A DNA stretch of 64,000 nt from Craterostigma plantagineum (GCA_027422505.1 JAPQWV010000012.1:24691501-24755500); one strand, 5' to 3'; shown: positions 1 through 10,004, numbered from the stretch's first letter. The notes: a model not told the origin generated them from the letters alone. Numbers and translations: made by a program.

Positions 1-39
1 TAATAAATATAAGACATGCCAGTATTTTTCATAAAAAAG

Positions 40-161
40 CTTGTCGCCCAATGGTTAACTTGCTAGTCTATTAAGTAGGAGGTTGTGGGTTCGACTCATT
101 TTCAGCCAAAATCTAGGTACATTTAATATTTTTTGCTATTTAAAAATATATAAAAAAAAAA
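40..161 (+). mobile_element. tRNA-derived SINE-like element
   Basis: A short element with an internal RNA polymerase III promoter. The box A match is TCGCCCAATGG at 44-54 (one mismatch to TRGYNNANNGG). The box B match is GGTTCGACTCA at 88-98. Their 44-bp separation is close to that of tRNA genes. A body of about 50 bp ends in an A-rich tail (151-161). There is no acceptor stem or anticodon arm, so it is not a working tRNA. The boundaries are estimated from the tail; no target duplication was identified. Confidence 0.5.
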
Positions 162-169
162 GTAACGAG

Positions 170-292
170 TTCCGGGTCTGGCGGGGCAGACCCGATTCGC
201 CCGGGTTCGGGCCGGGGCGGGGCGGGTCCATTTCTGACCCGGGGCGGGGCGGGGTTCGAGTCCAACTAAAATCAATCGGGGCGGGTCCTCAT
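170..292. repeat. GC-rich GGGGCGGG-type simple repeat
   Basis: An island of GGGGCGGG/CGGGTTC-like motifs in otherwise AT-rich DNA. It opens short frames on both strands whose translations are just Gly/Pro/Arg-rich repeats, so no gene is called. Confidence 0.5.
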
Positions 293-450
293 TACAGAAA
301 ACATACATTCCTATTTATATATAAGATATGTATGCTCTTTTGATGGCCTTGTTTAAATCGTTCAATTTGGTCTGTCAATTCAGACTAATTAGAAAACATA
401 TTAAATAAAATACAAAGAAACTACCCACTAACATTACTTACTATTTTTTT

Positions 451-506
451 AGTTAATTATTAATTTACTATTTTAGTTAATTATTAATTTACTATTTTAG
501 TTAATT
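451..506. repeat. 24-bp AT-rich tandem repeat, about 2.3 copies
   Basis: A 24-bp unit (AGTTAATTATTAATTTAC plus TATTTT) starts at 451 and again at 475, then breaks off after 499. It lies just outside the left end of the Harbinger-type element. The rest of 293-528 is AT-rich and shows no gene. Confidence 0.7.
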
Positions 507-944
507 GTTATTTTAACCTTTAATTTAAGGGGGTGTTTGTTTTGGGGTGATCCTCCAAAACATCACCCTAATGGCAGATCATCTAGGTGATGAAAATGTG
601 GTGATATTCTACCTTTTGGATCACCCCAAAAAAGCTAGGTGATCTTACATCACCGTGATGGGGTGATCTTCCAAATTTGTATATTTGGACAACATTACCC
701 CTTAATTTAGCATTTATACCCATATCCTTATTCATATTTTAATTTATTTAATTAGATTATTTAAATCTTAAAATAATATATTTAATAATAATAATTATAT
801 TGAATAACTATACGGAAAACTTATTATTAATTCTTAATAAAATTAAATTCGATATTAAAATAGTAATCATTATTATGTAAATATTATATATATATATCAT
901 CCACATAATTTCTGTAATATTCTTAGGGTTAAATATGACATTTA

Positions 945-1188
945 TGTTGGCGTGGCAATGGATCCGGTCATACGAATCATATTGCGGCTAGTATTTGAGC
1001 AATTAAAGATAAAAGTGGACACCGAGATTTAACGTGGAAAACCCCCAAACAAATCGGGATAAAAAACACGGGCAAGGAAGAAGAATCCACTAAAAGGAAA
1101 AATATAGGAGTTACAACCTCTCAATCTATAAAGGAGAAAACCCTCAAACCCTCTCTTTATAGTCGGAGAAAATACCGACAAACTCTCC
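945..1188 (-). repeat. Copia-1 3' LTR remnant
   Basis: About 244 bp closely matching the first half (plus-strand sense) of the 483-bp LTR at 6333-6815. At about 1188 the match stops and RT-coding sequence follows directly, so the other half of this LTR and the 3' part of the internal region are missing. Confidence 0.85.
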
Positions 1189-2102
1189 CTGCTTCACAGC
1201 TAGGACTCATACTTGAGGATAATTTGAAATTAACAAGAAGTGGGGTAGAAATTGGCTTACAATCTTGCATATTGAAGCGTTGCAAGACCTTCCTCAGATA
1301 ATTCTTCTGCGAAAGGCAAATCTTCCTGTTATTTCTGTCTCGGTAAATTTGCATCCCTAAAATCTTGTTTGCCGGTCCCAAGTCCTTCATTTCAAATTCC
1401 CTAGCCAACTGTGCCTTCAGTTCTTCAACACTATCTTTGTTGGGGCCTGCTACAACATGTCGTCAACATACAACAGTAATATGATAAAATCATTTTCACC
1501 AAACCTCTTGAACTATGCACAAGGGTCTGCATTCAATCTGTTGTATCCAAGACTCATGATGAAGGAATCAAATCTCTTATACCAATACCTCGGCGCCTGT
1601 TTGAGACCGTATAGAGATTTGTTCAACCTGCAAACCAAGTTCTGCTTTTCTTTGTCTTCAAAACCTTCCGGCTGGAGCATATAATCTCTTCTTCACGATC
1701 TCCATGAAGAAAAGTCGTCTTCACATCTAGTTGCTGTAGATGTAGGTAGATTTTAGCACACATCGCCAGGAGTACCCGAACAATCGTCAGTCGAACCACC
1801 GGTGAGAATTTCTCATTGAAGTCGATGCCTTCTTTCTGAGCGTAGCCTTTAACCACCAGTCGTGCACGAAAGCGCTCTACTTGATTAGTGCTATTTCGCT
1901 TGATCTTAAAGACCCATTTATTGCCGATTGCCTTTCTTCCGTTTGGTAGTGGCACCAGCTCCCAAGTCTTATTTTTCCGTAGAGCTTCCATTTCTTCTTG
2001 CATTGCCGCCAACCACTGATCTGCATCTGAATAGTTCAGTGCTTCTTGAAGAGTTGATGGCTCTCCGTCATCAGTTAGAAGACGGTATGCAACGTTGCTG
2101 TC
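1189..2102 (-). pseudogene. Copia-1 reverse transcriptase region, broken
   Basis: Minus-strand fragments of copia RNA-dependent DNA polymerase. 1623-2102 has the N-terminal RT block (KWVFKIK, ARLVVKGYAQKEGIDF, then DVKTTFLHGD, copia RT motifs). A different frame holds the catalytic YVDD at 1459-1470, followed by a stop (1450-1452) that looks like a 1-bp deletion. Another frame (1190-1408) resumes with FEMKDLGPANKILGMQIY and CLSQKNYLRKVLQRFNM. Coding stops at the LTR junction before RNase H. At least two frameshifts separate the blocks, so no active enzyme can be made. The other side of the nested insertion (3892-4148) continues the same polyprotein upstream. Confidence 0.88.
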
Positions 2103-2498
2103 TGTCATGACACGACCTTACGGGTCTTAGTTGGGCCTCTAATATTTTAGTTTTATCAAAGCTTATAAGCCCATGTAGTTAGTATATAAGTATGTAATGG
2201 GTATTGTTATGGAACTAAGCAAAAATGAATTAACTCTATCTCTAATTTCATCTTCTCCATCTAACCTTCATCTTTTATACTTCAATCTTCTCATTCGATC
2301 TTCTTTATCTAATCTTAGCTCTCACTATCTCAATCTATCCTCCCTCGATCGTCCTTCGATCTTCGATCGTCCTTCGATCTTCGATCGTCCTTCGATCTTT
2401 ATCTCTTTTCTCATATATAAGCGCGCACGCCACGTGTTTGACAAAATACAACACTTCCAAACCATAATAACGACGATCACCGAGCCATATACATGACA
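2103..2498 (+). repeat. TR-GAG 5' LTR
   Basis: 396 bp, bounded TGTCATG...CATGACA. It contains a TATA-like CATATATAAG near 2412-2421 and three copies of an 18-bp GATCGTCCTTCGATCTTC-type repeat (2347-2400), where the partner LTR has two. Confidence 0.88.
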
Positions 2499-2500
2499 AT

Positions 2501-2512
2501 TGGTATCAGAGC
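2501..2512 (+). promoter_or_regulatory. tRNA-iMet primer-binding site of the TR-GAG element
   Basis: TGGTATCAGAGC begins two bases after the 5' LTR end; it is the canonical complement of the initiator-Met tRNA 3' end used by plant LTR elements. Confidence 0.85.
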
Positions 2513-2537
2513 AGTCGAACCGCCGGAGATTTCATCC

Positions 2538-3248
2538 ATGACGATTGATTTTCCTAGGTTCAATGGAACCAATCCTAGAGCTTGGATGATTAGGTGTGAA
2601 AATTATTTCACGTTGAGTCCTAGTGCTACTGATCATGAGAAAATTTCGATCGCGTCTATGTATTTTGAAGGAAGAGCATCTGTGTGGTATCAGATGCTAG
2701 CTGAACGACGGGTGGAAATGAATTGGTCTCATTTTTTAGACCTGCTATCCTTTCGATTTGAAGACCTTGGCGATGCTCAAACATTTAAAGAACTCGAGGA
2801 TCTTAAGCAGGTTGGTCCATACTCTAATTACGTTACGTTTGAAGAATTGATATGGAATATTCCTATAGGCGATGAATTAGATCTTTTCGAGGATTATTTC
2901 ATCTCTCGATTCATTAGTGGTCTTGGCGACGAGTTACGGGGTATGATGTTAAAGTTGCAACCTAAAAGCCTATATGACGCCATTGAGCTTGGCCGAAAGC
3001 AGCTAGATATTGTCAACGTTGGCGCTAAAACGTGGAAACCCATTTTTGAGGATCCGTTATATGTTGCTTCTTCACCAAGTGATGTTGAAAATGTGGGCCA
3101 CTATAGCCCTTGTGGATCCTTCGACGGATTAACGATTGTTGGATATCGCTCTCATCGAGTTTCGATTATCGCAATAATGGGTGATTTGGAGAGTTTGAGA
3201 TTCGGGCCGCGACTAACCAGCTCTCTTCGAAGAACTTTGTGGGCTTGA
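2538..3248 (+). CDS. Gag-like protein of the TR-GAG element
   Basis: An open frame of 251 codons from 2493. The first ATG overlaps the LTR end and primer site, so I prefer the internal ATG at 2538 (MTIDFPRFNGTNPRAW). It resembles the retrotransposon gag domain of Ty3/gypsy elements: FNGTNPRAWMIRCENYF near the start, then YFEGRASVWYQML, RFEDLGDAQTFKEL and FISGLGDELRGMML. These proteins build the virus-like particle core. No CCHC zinc knuckle is visible and the frame stops after gag. A relic of a gypsy pol C-terminus seems to follow. Supply of pol functions in trans is inferred, not seen. Confidence 0.75.
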   Translation: MTIDFPRFNGTNPRAWMIRCENYFTLSPSATDHEKISIASMYFEGRASVWYQMLAERRVEMNWSHFLDLLSFRFEDLGDAQTFKELEDLKQVGPYSNYVTFEELIWNIPIGDELDLFEDYFISRFISGLGDELRGMMLKLQPKSLYDAIELGRKQLDIVNVGAKTWKPIFEDPLYVASSPSDVENVGHYSPCGSFDGLTIVGYRSHRVSIIAIMGDLESLRFGPRLTSSLRRTLWA

Positions 3249-3508
3249 CAGCGAATAATGAGTATTTGGTTTGCGACAATGCATCTAGTGACGTCTTTGC
3301 TTATCTCAAGCAATGCAAGGGACAAACCCGACGTGTTGGTGAAGAAATGAAGGTGAACCTACCCTTCGATAGAGGAAAATGTGTTGTCGTTCATGTAGCT
3401 AGTCGAGGATTAGCAAAGAAATATCGGCCTTTCGATCGTGGGAAGCAAGCCTTATTCGAGATTTGTCTTACATCCTTGGGGATAAGGATGTCTTCGAAGG
3501 AGGGGCAA
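3249..3508 (+). pseudogene. Remnant of a gypsy-type pol tail
   Basis: Between gag and the right LTR the sequence is frame-broken. Close to the purine tract, the frame through 3473-3505 reads LGDKDVFEGG, resembling the acidic C-terminal end of plant gypsy polyproteins, which lies next to the PPT in full-length relatives. This suggests the element arose by internal deletion of a full gypsy element. A plus frame 3239-3556 crosses this region but runs into the LTR and is not accepted as a gene. Confidence 0.45.
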
Positions 3509-3886
3509 TGTCATGACACGACCTTACGGGTCTTAGTTGGGCCTCTAATATTTTAGTATTATTAAAGCTTATAAGCCCATGTAGTTAGTATATAAGTATG
3601 TAATGGGTCTTGTTATGGAACTAAGCAAAAATGAATTAACTCTATCTCTAATTTCATCTTCTCCATCTAACCTTCATCTTCTATACTTCAATCTTCTCCT
3701 TCGACCTTCTTTATCTAATCTTAGCTCTCACTATCTCAATCTATCCTCCCTCGATCGTCCTTCGATCTTCGATCGTCCTTCGATCTTTATCTCTTTTCTC
3801 ATATATAAGCGCGCACGCCACGTGTTTGACAAAATACAATACTTTCAAACCATCATAACGACGATCACCGAGCCATATACATGACA
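3509..3886 (+). repeat. TR-GAG 3' LTR
   Basis: 378 bp, nearly identical to the 5' LTR apart from substitutions and loss of one 18-bp repeat copy. The high LTR identity implies a recent insertion relative to the decayed Copia-1 host. Confidence 0.88.
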
Positions 3887-3891
3887 CTGTC

Positions 3892-5475
3892 CATATCGTA
3901 ATCTTCATGCCAGGATGGTGCAACTCTTTTGCGGTGCCCCTTCTAACTTCTGGCTCTAAAGATTCGCTTGGCCCTTCCTCGTGCTCCGATGCTTCTTCAG
4001 AAGAATTTTGTTGGACGAACTTCCCTTTCACCTGAATCGTCGTAGTCTCTGACCGAACCTTTGTAGTGCTATCATTTTCTCCGGTTAGTTTATCTTCTAA
4101 GAAGATAACCTCCCTGCTGATGACAACCTTGTGGGCAGTGGGATCCACAAGCGATACCCCTTCACACCATCAGCATACCCCAAGAACAATCACTTTCTGG
4201 ACTTCAGATTCAGCTTTGTAGTTTCTTGGGCGTTGTACATCACATACACAGGACTTCCAAATACATGTAGTTTGGAATAATCCGCTGGCTTTCCGGTCCA
4301 CATCTCCGTCGGCGTCTTCTGATCAATTGCCGTTGAAGGCAACCGATTGATCACGTAGCAGGCGGTGTTGACTGCTTCTGCCCAGTATGATTTATCCAGA
4401 CCCGCAGCTCCCAACATGGCTCTTGTCCTCTCTAACAGAGTCCTGTTCATCCGCTCCGCCACTCCATTTTGTTGTGGAGTATACGCCGTAGTAAAGTGCC
4501 TTTTGATGCCTTCTTTTTTCAAAATCTATCAAGTTCCTTGCCAGTTTATTCTCCTCCATTATCCGTCCTCAAACACTTGATCTTCTTTCCTGTATCAAGT
4601 ATGACCCGAGCCTTGAAATTCTTGAAGGTAACGAACACATCTCCCTTACTCTTGATGATATACACACAACATCTCCGGAGTAATCGTCGACGAAAGACAC
4701 GAAATACTTCCCTCCTCCTCGGGATGAAACTGGTGACTGCCATACATCAGAGTGAACCAATTCTAGAATACCATTGCTTCTAGAATTTGATGTGTTGAAT
4801 TGTAGCCGATGCTGCTTGTTTGCTACGCAATGCTCACAGAACGTAGTGACACCTTCGTGAGACCCGGAAGTAGATTCCGCCTCGCAAGAATTTTCATTCC
4901 TTGTTCTGACATATGCCCTAGCTTCTGATGCCACAACATAGTAGATCTTTCGGTTGAATTTCCCGAAGCCACAGACGCTTCCCCTTCTTGCATCGTCTCT
5001 CCCAATAGCATATAAAAATTTGCAGCGACCTTTTCACCTTTCATGACTACAAGTGCTCCCCGGAATATTTTCATTATTCCTTCCCGAACTTTGATTTCAC
5101 AGCCAAGATCATCGAGCTGTTCCACAGATAATAAATTCTTCTTTAGACCTTTCACGTGCCATACTCCTTGAATAGTGCGAGTTGTATCGTCGTGCAACTT
5201 CAACCGCACGGTTCCAATGCCTACGATCTTTAAGGCATTATCTTCGCAACTGTACACAGATCCTCCTAAGATAGGTTCGTAGTGATTGAACCAGTCTCTT
5301 CGAGAGGTCATATATATCTCATCGTACGCCTTCCTGCTCTCCGTTGAGATAGCTGCTTCGCTACACAATACATCTCCACCTGACACGTTTGCCAGATTTC
5401 CTTGAGGATTGGAATTTTCAGGCTTCAACAATCCTTCTTCAAGTGACACTTCTTTCCACTGTGGTAGCATTTCAT
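3892..5475 (-). pseudogene. Copia-1 zinc knuckle / protease / integrase region, broken
   Basis: Minus-strand remains of copia pol. A zinc-knuckle-like segment near 5425-5475 reads CYHSGKKCHLKKDC, with Ser replacing the second Cys, followed by a stop. The protease region (5300-5340) no longer shows a DSG/DTG active site. The integrase zinc region keeps MLWHQKLGHMSEQG (about 4910-4940) and CEHCVANKQHR in the next frame. Catalytic blocks survive in three frames: HSDVWQSP (about 4765), LRTDNGGE (about 4550) and PQQNGVAERMNRTL (about 4450). Then come FGSPVYVMYN and the variable integrase-RT linker (3892-4148). At least three frameshifts are present. Confidence 0.85.
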
Positions 5476-5552
5476 ATCCTTCTTCTTACTTCTTGATTTT
5501 CCCCTGCCTTGAGTGTGACTCCCACTTGAACCACGTTCCGTTGATCTCCCTC

Positions 5553-6151
5553 TCACACCGTCAAAGCTTTGGCCTGTTGCGAGCCTGCTTGCTGGTCCTC
5601 CTTGTTCTTTAGCCGATTTTCTTCTTCGACTATAGCAGCTGCGATGTTATTGAAGATCAGAACTTTCGTGTTGTTCAAGTTGATGATGAGTTGATCATAT
5701 GAATCAGGCAAACTTTGAAGTAGAATTTCCGCAAGTTCTTTATCCTCTGTTTTATACCCCAACGATGTTAGCTGGAAAAAATAGAGTATTCAAGACGTTG
5801 AGATGCTCCGTCACCGAAGTAGATTTAGACATTCTCAAGGTGAATAATTTTCTCTACAAGAAAATTTTGGTGTAACGACGTCGGCTCGTACAGATTGGTT
5901 AGGTGGTCCCATATCTCCTTTGTCGTTTTCTTTTCTTCGACGTTGGACAATATCTCACCTGCTAGTACCAGATGGAGATTTGCGACAGCGCTCCCGTCCA
6001 TCTCGTTCCATTTCTTTTCATCTGTAATTGTGGCTGGTTTTCCATCGATAGCCTCCAGACAGCCGTCCTTTCGCAAGATCGCCTTTATCTTTAATTTCCA
6101 CAGTGAGAAATTTCTCCCGTTGAACTTTTCGATATCGAACTTCGCCGCCAT
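5553..6151 (-). pseudogene. Copia-1 gag, broken
   Basis: Starts at the ATG at 6151 with MAAKFDIEKFNGRNFSLW, the usual copia gag opening, then KAILRKDGCLEAI and KTTKEIWDHLTNLYE (UBN2-type gag). The first frame stops near 5825; a second piece (5553-5762) carries the conserved LLQSLPDSYDQLI block and a charged tail. The frames differ, so the nucleocapsid precursor is interrupted. The start lies about 170 bp downstream of the primer site. Confidence 0.82.
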
Positions 6152-6317
6152 AATTTCTGCTCAGTCGTGAGCGATACCTCCGACGGGGTTGCAACAGTCC
6201 CGGCTTTTTCGTCACCGTAACAAGGGCAGTACAATATCTATTATTTTCTGATGTGGAGGGTCCACGTTAGTGGCAACCACAGAGCATACAATAAATAGAT
6301 ATATAAAACCCAAGCTA

Positions 6318-6330
6318 GGCTCTGATACTA
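6318..6330 (-). promoter_or_regulatory. Copia-1 primer-binding site
   Basis: On the minus strand TAGTATCAGAGCC lies two bases inside the 5' LTR end (6333). It differs by one base from the standard TGGTATCAGAGC initiator-Met primer site, a decay mutation or a variant. Confidence 0.8.
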
Positions 6331-6332
6331 AT

Positions 6333-6815
6333 TGTTGGCGTGGCAGCTGACCCGGTCATACAAATCATATTGCGGCTAGTATTTGAGCAATTAAAGATAA
6401 AAGTGGACACCGAGATTTAACGTGAAAACCCCTCAAACAAATCGGGCTAAAAACCACGGTCAAGGAAGAAGAATCCACTAAGAGGAAAAATATAGGAGTT
6501 ACAACCTCTCAATCTATAAGGAGAAAACCCTCAAACTCTTCTTTATAGTCGGAGAAAATACCGACAAACTCTCTATTTTTATTTCTCTCTATTCTCTCTC
6601 TTTTATTTCTTCTGTGTGGGATAACTTTGCACTGGGCTTCCCTCGTATTTATAGGCAAAGGATGCCTTAATAATGCATGTGTGGACAATTGAAACTTTAG
6701 CACATCAAAGAAGAATAAAGTAATGCGGCGCTGAATCGCCTAAGTTTTGCTTCTTCATGTGGCATCCCTTTTGACCATCAAAGGCCAATGTGGCTAATAT
6801 TTTATTATGTCGACA
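6333..6815 (-). repeat. Copia-1 5' LTR
   Basis: 483 bp, TGTTGG...TCGACA on the plus strand. It is the complete partner of the truncated LTR at 945-1188 and shows several substitutions and 1-2-bp indels against it. Confidence 0.87.
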
Positions 6816-7012
6816 ATTTATGCATATCACCCCACACATCACCGTGATTAAACAGACACAATATTCTAATATCACATTGATATGCAAAATGAAATATCAC
6901 CCCAAGACAAACACAGTAATGATATATCACCTTGATCCACATCACGGTGATATTCACATTGCGGTGACGTGAGTATCATGGTGATGCTGGATCACTGGAA
7001 ACAAACACCCCC

Positions 7013-7792
7013 TAATAGGGTGTTGCTATAGGCACCCCCTTTGGGGGTGCAAAAAACATGGGAAATTATAAAGCTTTTTAATTGTTCTTTGATTCATCAA
7101 TACTAGCTTTACTTATTATTTTATGAAACTTTATTTTCATTAATGCTTAGATCAACGCTCTTATTTACCAACTTTCAATAAATATTAACTAATTACTTTA
7201 TATTTGAAGTTAAATATACACTCTAACACTTAAAGTAAATGATTCTTAATTTTATCAATATTATTTTAACCTTCATATAAATATTTCAAATTAACATACA
7301 CAAGTAGATTTAAATGAAACCAAGATTAATATCATATCTACAGCTATTGCCTTTTAATCTTATACAATTTCTTTGATAAATGTGTAAAATATAATATAAA
7401 TAATACTTAAAATGTGATTACTTAATTGTGTAAATGAATAGTTTAATATTATTTCATAGTAACATACACACGTACATTTAAATAAAACCAAGTATCATAT
7501 TTACAACTATTGACTTTCAATCTTATACAATTTTTATTAAATAAATGTGTAATCCTACAATTAAATAAAACTTAAAATGTGATTATTTAATTATGTAAAT
7601 GACTAGTTTAGTTCATTGTTACTACACCCGCAAAATTATCTACAAATAATAAATAAACAATAGAGAGGAGTAATTAGGCAAAATAAATGACAATCAACAA
7701 TAATTAATATTAGACTGAAAGTATGGCCATTTGGCGGTCTTGACAATTGACAAATTCAGTTTTTGTAATAAAATTTAAGTTATAATAAATTA
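7013..7792. other. AT-rich spacer, no gene seen
   Basis: About 0.8 kb of AT-rich DNA without a credible reading frame. A perfect small hairpin (GCACCCCC, 3-nt loop, GGGGGTGC; 7032-7050) lies near its left end and may be the fused ends of a deleted MITE. Related AT-rich phrases recur around 7260-7340 and 7440-7520, suggesting an old local duplication. Confidence 0.6.
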
Positions 7793-7894
7793 GGGGGTGT
7801 ATATAGTAGTTTGGGGTGCATGCTTTCAAAGTTGCATTTATTTGTGTAACAAATTCATCCCCTACACATCCCTATACCACTCTTTACATCCCCC
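7793..7894. mobile_element. Small MITE-like element with GGGGG termini
   Basis: Left terminus GGGGGTGTATATAGTAG and the inverse of the right terminus GGGGGATGTAAAGAGTGG match over about 25 bp with a few mismatches. The 102-bp element has no coding capacity. The flanks (TTA left, AAA right) do not form a clean duplication, so the call is provisional. Confidence 0.4.
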
Positions 7895-8164
7895 AAAAAC
7901 TTGATTTTGTAATAATAATCTAAACAATCACATGATTCAACAAAAAATACTTTATTAACTTATTTTCCATTAGGGCGGAGCAGACTGCCATTTCTCAGGC
8001 CCGCCACTAATCATCAAATATTTTATAAAAAAATTAAAATATAAATGAGTTATATATATTTTTATATTTTGAGATCCAATTTTTAATTTAATCAAATTTA
8101 ATAACAAAATAAATTTTTAGTAAGGAATTTGATTTGACTAGGAGTAATTCGACTTATTAGTCTA
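7895..8164. other. AT-rich spacer
   Basis: No gene, repeat or RNA is recognisable in these about 270 bases. Confidence 0.6.
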
Positions 8165-8990
8165 TTTTAATTTTTTTGTTTTTTTATATAATTTTTTTCG
8201 TTTTTAGTTTTTCGTACGGGCCGGGCCCAACAGCACCTTCTTATCCGTTGGCCCCACAAGATTACCCAATCATCAAAAAGGTCGAAAACGTCTACAACTA
8301 AAAACGGCTGCTTGGTTTCCCCATCAACTTCGCTGCGCACGGCGCAGAAACGATCGTTCTGCCAAAGCCAAGTCACTCCACCTCCAACTATTCTATTTTC
8401 TATCGACAGAAACCCCTCGTACGATAGCTTTCTCTTTGGATCGGTTCCATCTACCCACGCAAACCAATACATCAAGCAAAAATTGCCCCTGACTAACGTG
8501 CAAGCATGATAACGATCATCGTGGAATCGAAATTTATTATATGGTGACCAAACACTCTTGGGATCCTCTACATCCAGCATGAAATTCCCTACAGAAGTAT
8601 TGATGAGGAGGACACGTTCATCCTTGATAAAAGAATAAGAGTGGAGTTCAGCATATGCCTCTTGAGTGTTATGATAAGAAAATCCCCGGCTGCTCTTCGC
8701 GAGCGACGGATTAGCAGTGGCTAGACATCAGTGAGGGTCCCCACGTTTTTGTCCTACGATCGTACAATTCGAAGTTTCCCACAGCTCTGCCTGGGCATAA
8801 ATACAACGTAGTGCTGAAGAGCACCAATTTCTCTCCATCTGGCGTCTGACATGCCCACTGTTCGTATTTGGGATAACTCGTAACAGGGACATCGGCGCTT
8901 AACATGTCGGGAGTCAGCGTTAAAACCTCTTGCGAGGGAGAAAAAAAGGAGGGAATGAGGAAGGTAGCTCATATGAGAAGAAATCTCCAT
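8165..8990 (-). pseudogene. Unrecognised plant protein gene, frameshifted
   Basis: Two minus-strand frames appear to be one decayed gene. The upstream part (8711 to about 8950) includes MLSADVPVTSYPKYEQW and VGNFELYDRRTKTWG. The downstream part (8165 to about 8725) includes HSYSFIKDERVLLIN, VWSPYNKFRFHDDRYHA, NFCLMYWFAWVDGTD and FLVVDVFDLFDDWVILWG. They join if about one base is lost near 8729. The Trp/Tyr-rich text with phrases like LYDRRTKTW recalls beta-propeller (kelch or F-box-associated) proteins, but I cannot assign a family. No start is clear and the upstream end abuts the LTR of the next element. Confidence 0.5.
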
Positions 8991-9009
8991 TACCATCTGC
9001 TGGAAATCG

Positions 9010-10002
9010 TGAATTTAAATATTCAAATTAATAGTTTCGGTGATCGAACTTAACTTAATAAGTATACCGGCTAGACTTAGGAGAAACCGATACCATACAA
9101 GCAGTTCATAAGCACTAAACAAGAAACCGGGCAAAGACAGCAACATAATGGATATTGGAAACAAAAAGAGCTGATACCGGAAGTGCCACGCTAGATGCGG
9201 ATTCAAATATTAAGCAAGGCACGGCAAGTCGAAGACTTCTGACAAACGAATTAATTCAAGGCTGCCAGCCAATGTCAAGTCAAAGACTAGCCAAGCTTAA
9301 TAAAGAAAAAACAGAAGGCACAACGCAAACTGCGGTGAAGACCGGACAGTACCCATTTTGGGTAAAGAACATTTAATGCACTGTCCGGTGCTCAAAACCA
9401 TCTTACAACGGCTACAAGCTCGCACTTCAAGTATAAATAAGAGGGAAGCCAGCAGAAAATAGTCAGACACTCAACAACGGAATCACTACGAGAGATTTAG
9501 CTCAAGCATTTAGCTCTTTTGTGAGAGAAAGAATAGGTGTTGTCCTCACTTCATGAAACCTGCTGGGTTAGTGGGTGAGTTTTTCTCAAGGGCCTGTAAA
9601 AAGCTCTTGAAAGAAACGAACTGTAAAAAAATTGTCTAGCTGTGGTGTCTAGGAGTTTAGTTAGCAAGTATAACCGGGGGGTTATACGTGTCAGTCTAGC
9701 TACGAAGGTTATACGAGGGGGGTTGTATCGAAACCGAATCTTCTAGAATAGCCTTTCTTGTGGGAAAAGGGGAGACGTATGAGATCTTTTTAGCTCCAAA
9801 CTTCCATAAAAAATCATTGTGTTCTTCCACAGCACATTGCAAAACCGGTCTCAGTCCTCAACTGACCAGTTTCGCTTCCGCATTTACACATCCACAATAT
9901 ATCAAGCACCGGTATCTAACCTTAACCGGTTAAGAACCGAAAAAGAGCGAAAAACAGCGAGTGTTTATTCACCCCCTCTAAACACGCAAACCGATCCTAA
10001 CA
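9010..10002 (+). repeat. Copia-2 (SIRE-like) 5' LTR, left end undefined
   Basis: The right end ...CCTAACA is fixed by the primer site two bases later. A TATA box (TATAAATAA, 9432-9440) lies in promoter position. The left end should begin TG, but no convincing terminus appears before the pseudogene at 8990, so it is probably truncated. Confidence 0.65.
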
Positions 10003-10004
10003 AG

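Larger units (their letters stand above)
2103..3886 (+). mobile_element. Short LTR element with only a gag-like ORF (TR-GAG type)
   Basis: A complete 1,784-bp element. LTRs begin TGTCATG and end CATGACA, a perfect terminal inverted repeat, with the 5-bp target duplication CTGTC at 2098-2102 and 3887-3891. Left LTR 2103-2498, right LTR 3509-3886. The primer site TGGTATCAGAGC is at 2501-2512 and a purine tract GAAGGAGGGG precedes the right LTR (3496-3505). The 1.0-kb interior encodes a Ty3/gypsy-style gag domain but no protease, RT or integrase. That matches the non-autonomous plant class known as TR-GAG. It lies inside Copia-1 pol, opposite in orientation. Confidence 0.88.
945..6815 (-). mobile_element. 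Copia-1: Ty1/copia LTR retrotransposon (degraded, minus strand)
   Basis: Both ends are defined: plus-strand TGTTGG at 945, ...TCGACA at 6815, with the 5-bp duplication ATTTA at 940-944 and 6816-6820. Order on the minus strand is 5' LTR (6333-6815), primer site, gag, protease remnant, integrase, RT, then a truncated 3' LTR (945-1188). A later LTR element (2103-3886) sits between integrase and RT. Reading frames carry many stops and frameshifts, so it cannot move by itself. RNase H, the polypurine tract and about half of the 3' LTR have been deleted. Confidence 0.9.
529..7012. mobile_element. PIF/Harbinger-type DNA element, split by nested retrotransposons
   Basis: The left end reads GGGGGTGTTTGTTTTGG (529) and the right end is its inverted copy, AAACAAACACCCCC, ending at 7012. 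Fifteen terminal bases are perfectly inverted, followed by a diverged subterminal zone rich in GTGATC/GATCAC and CACCGTGAT motifs on both sides (540-700 and 6830-6990). The element is flanked by TAA at 526-528 and 7013-7015, the 3-bp TWA duplication of this superfamily. Without the copia insertion it is only about 0.6 kb and has no transposase, so it is non-autonomous (MITE-like). The family call rests on TSD and termini only. Confidence 0.75.

Noticed and set aside
44..98. A functional tRNA gene
   Set aside because: Boxes A and B are present but no acceptor stem, anticodon arm or cloverleaf can be formed.
83..343. Plus-strand ORF of 86 codons
   Set aside because: It spans the SINE tail and a GC-rich simple repeat and has no recognisable domain.
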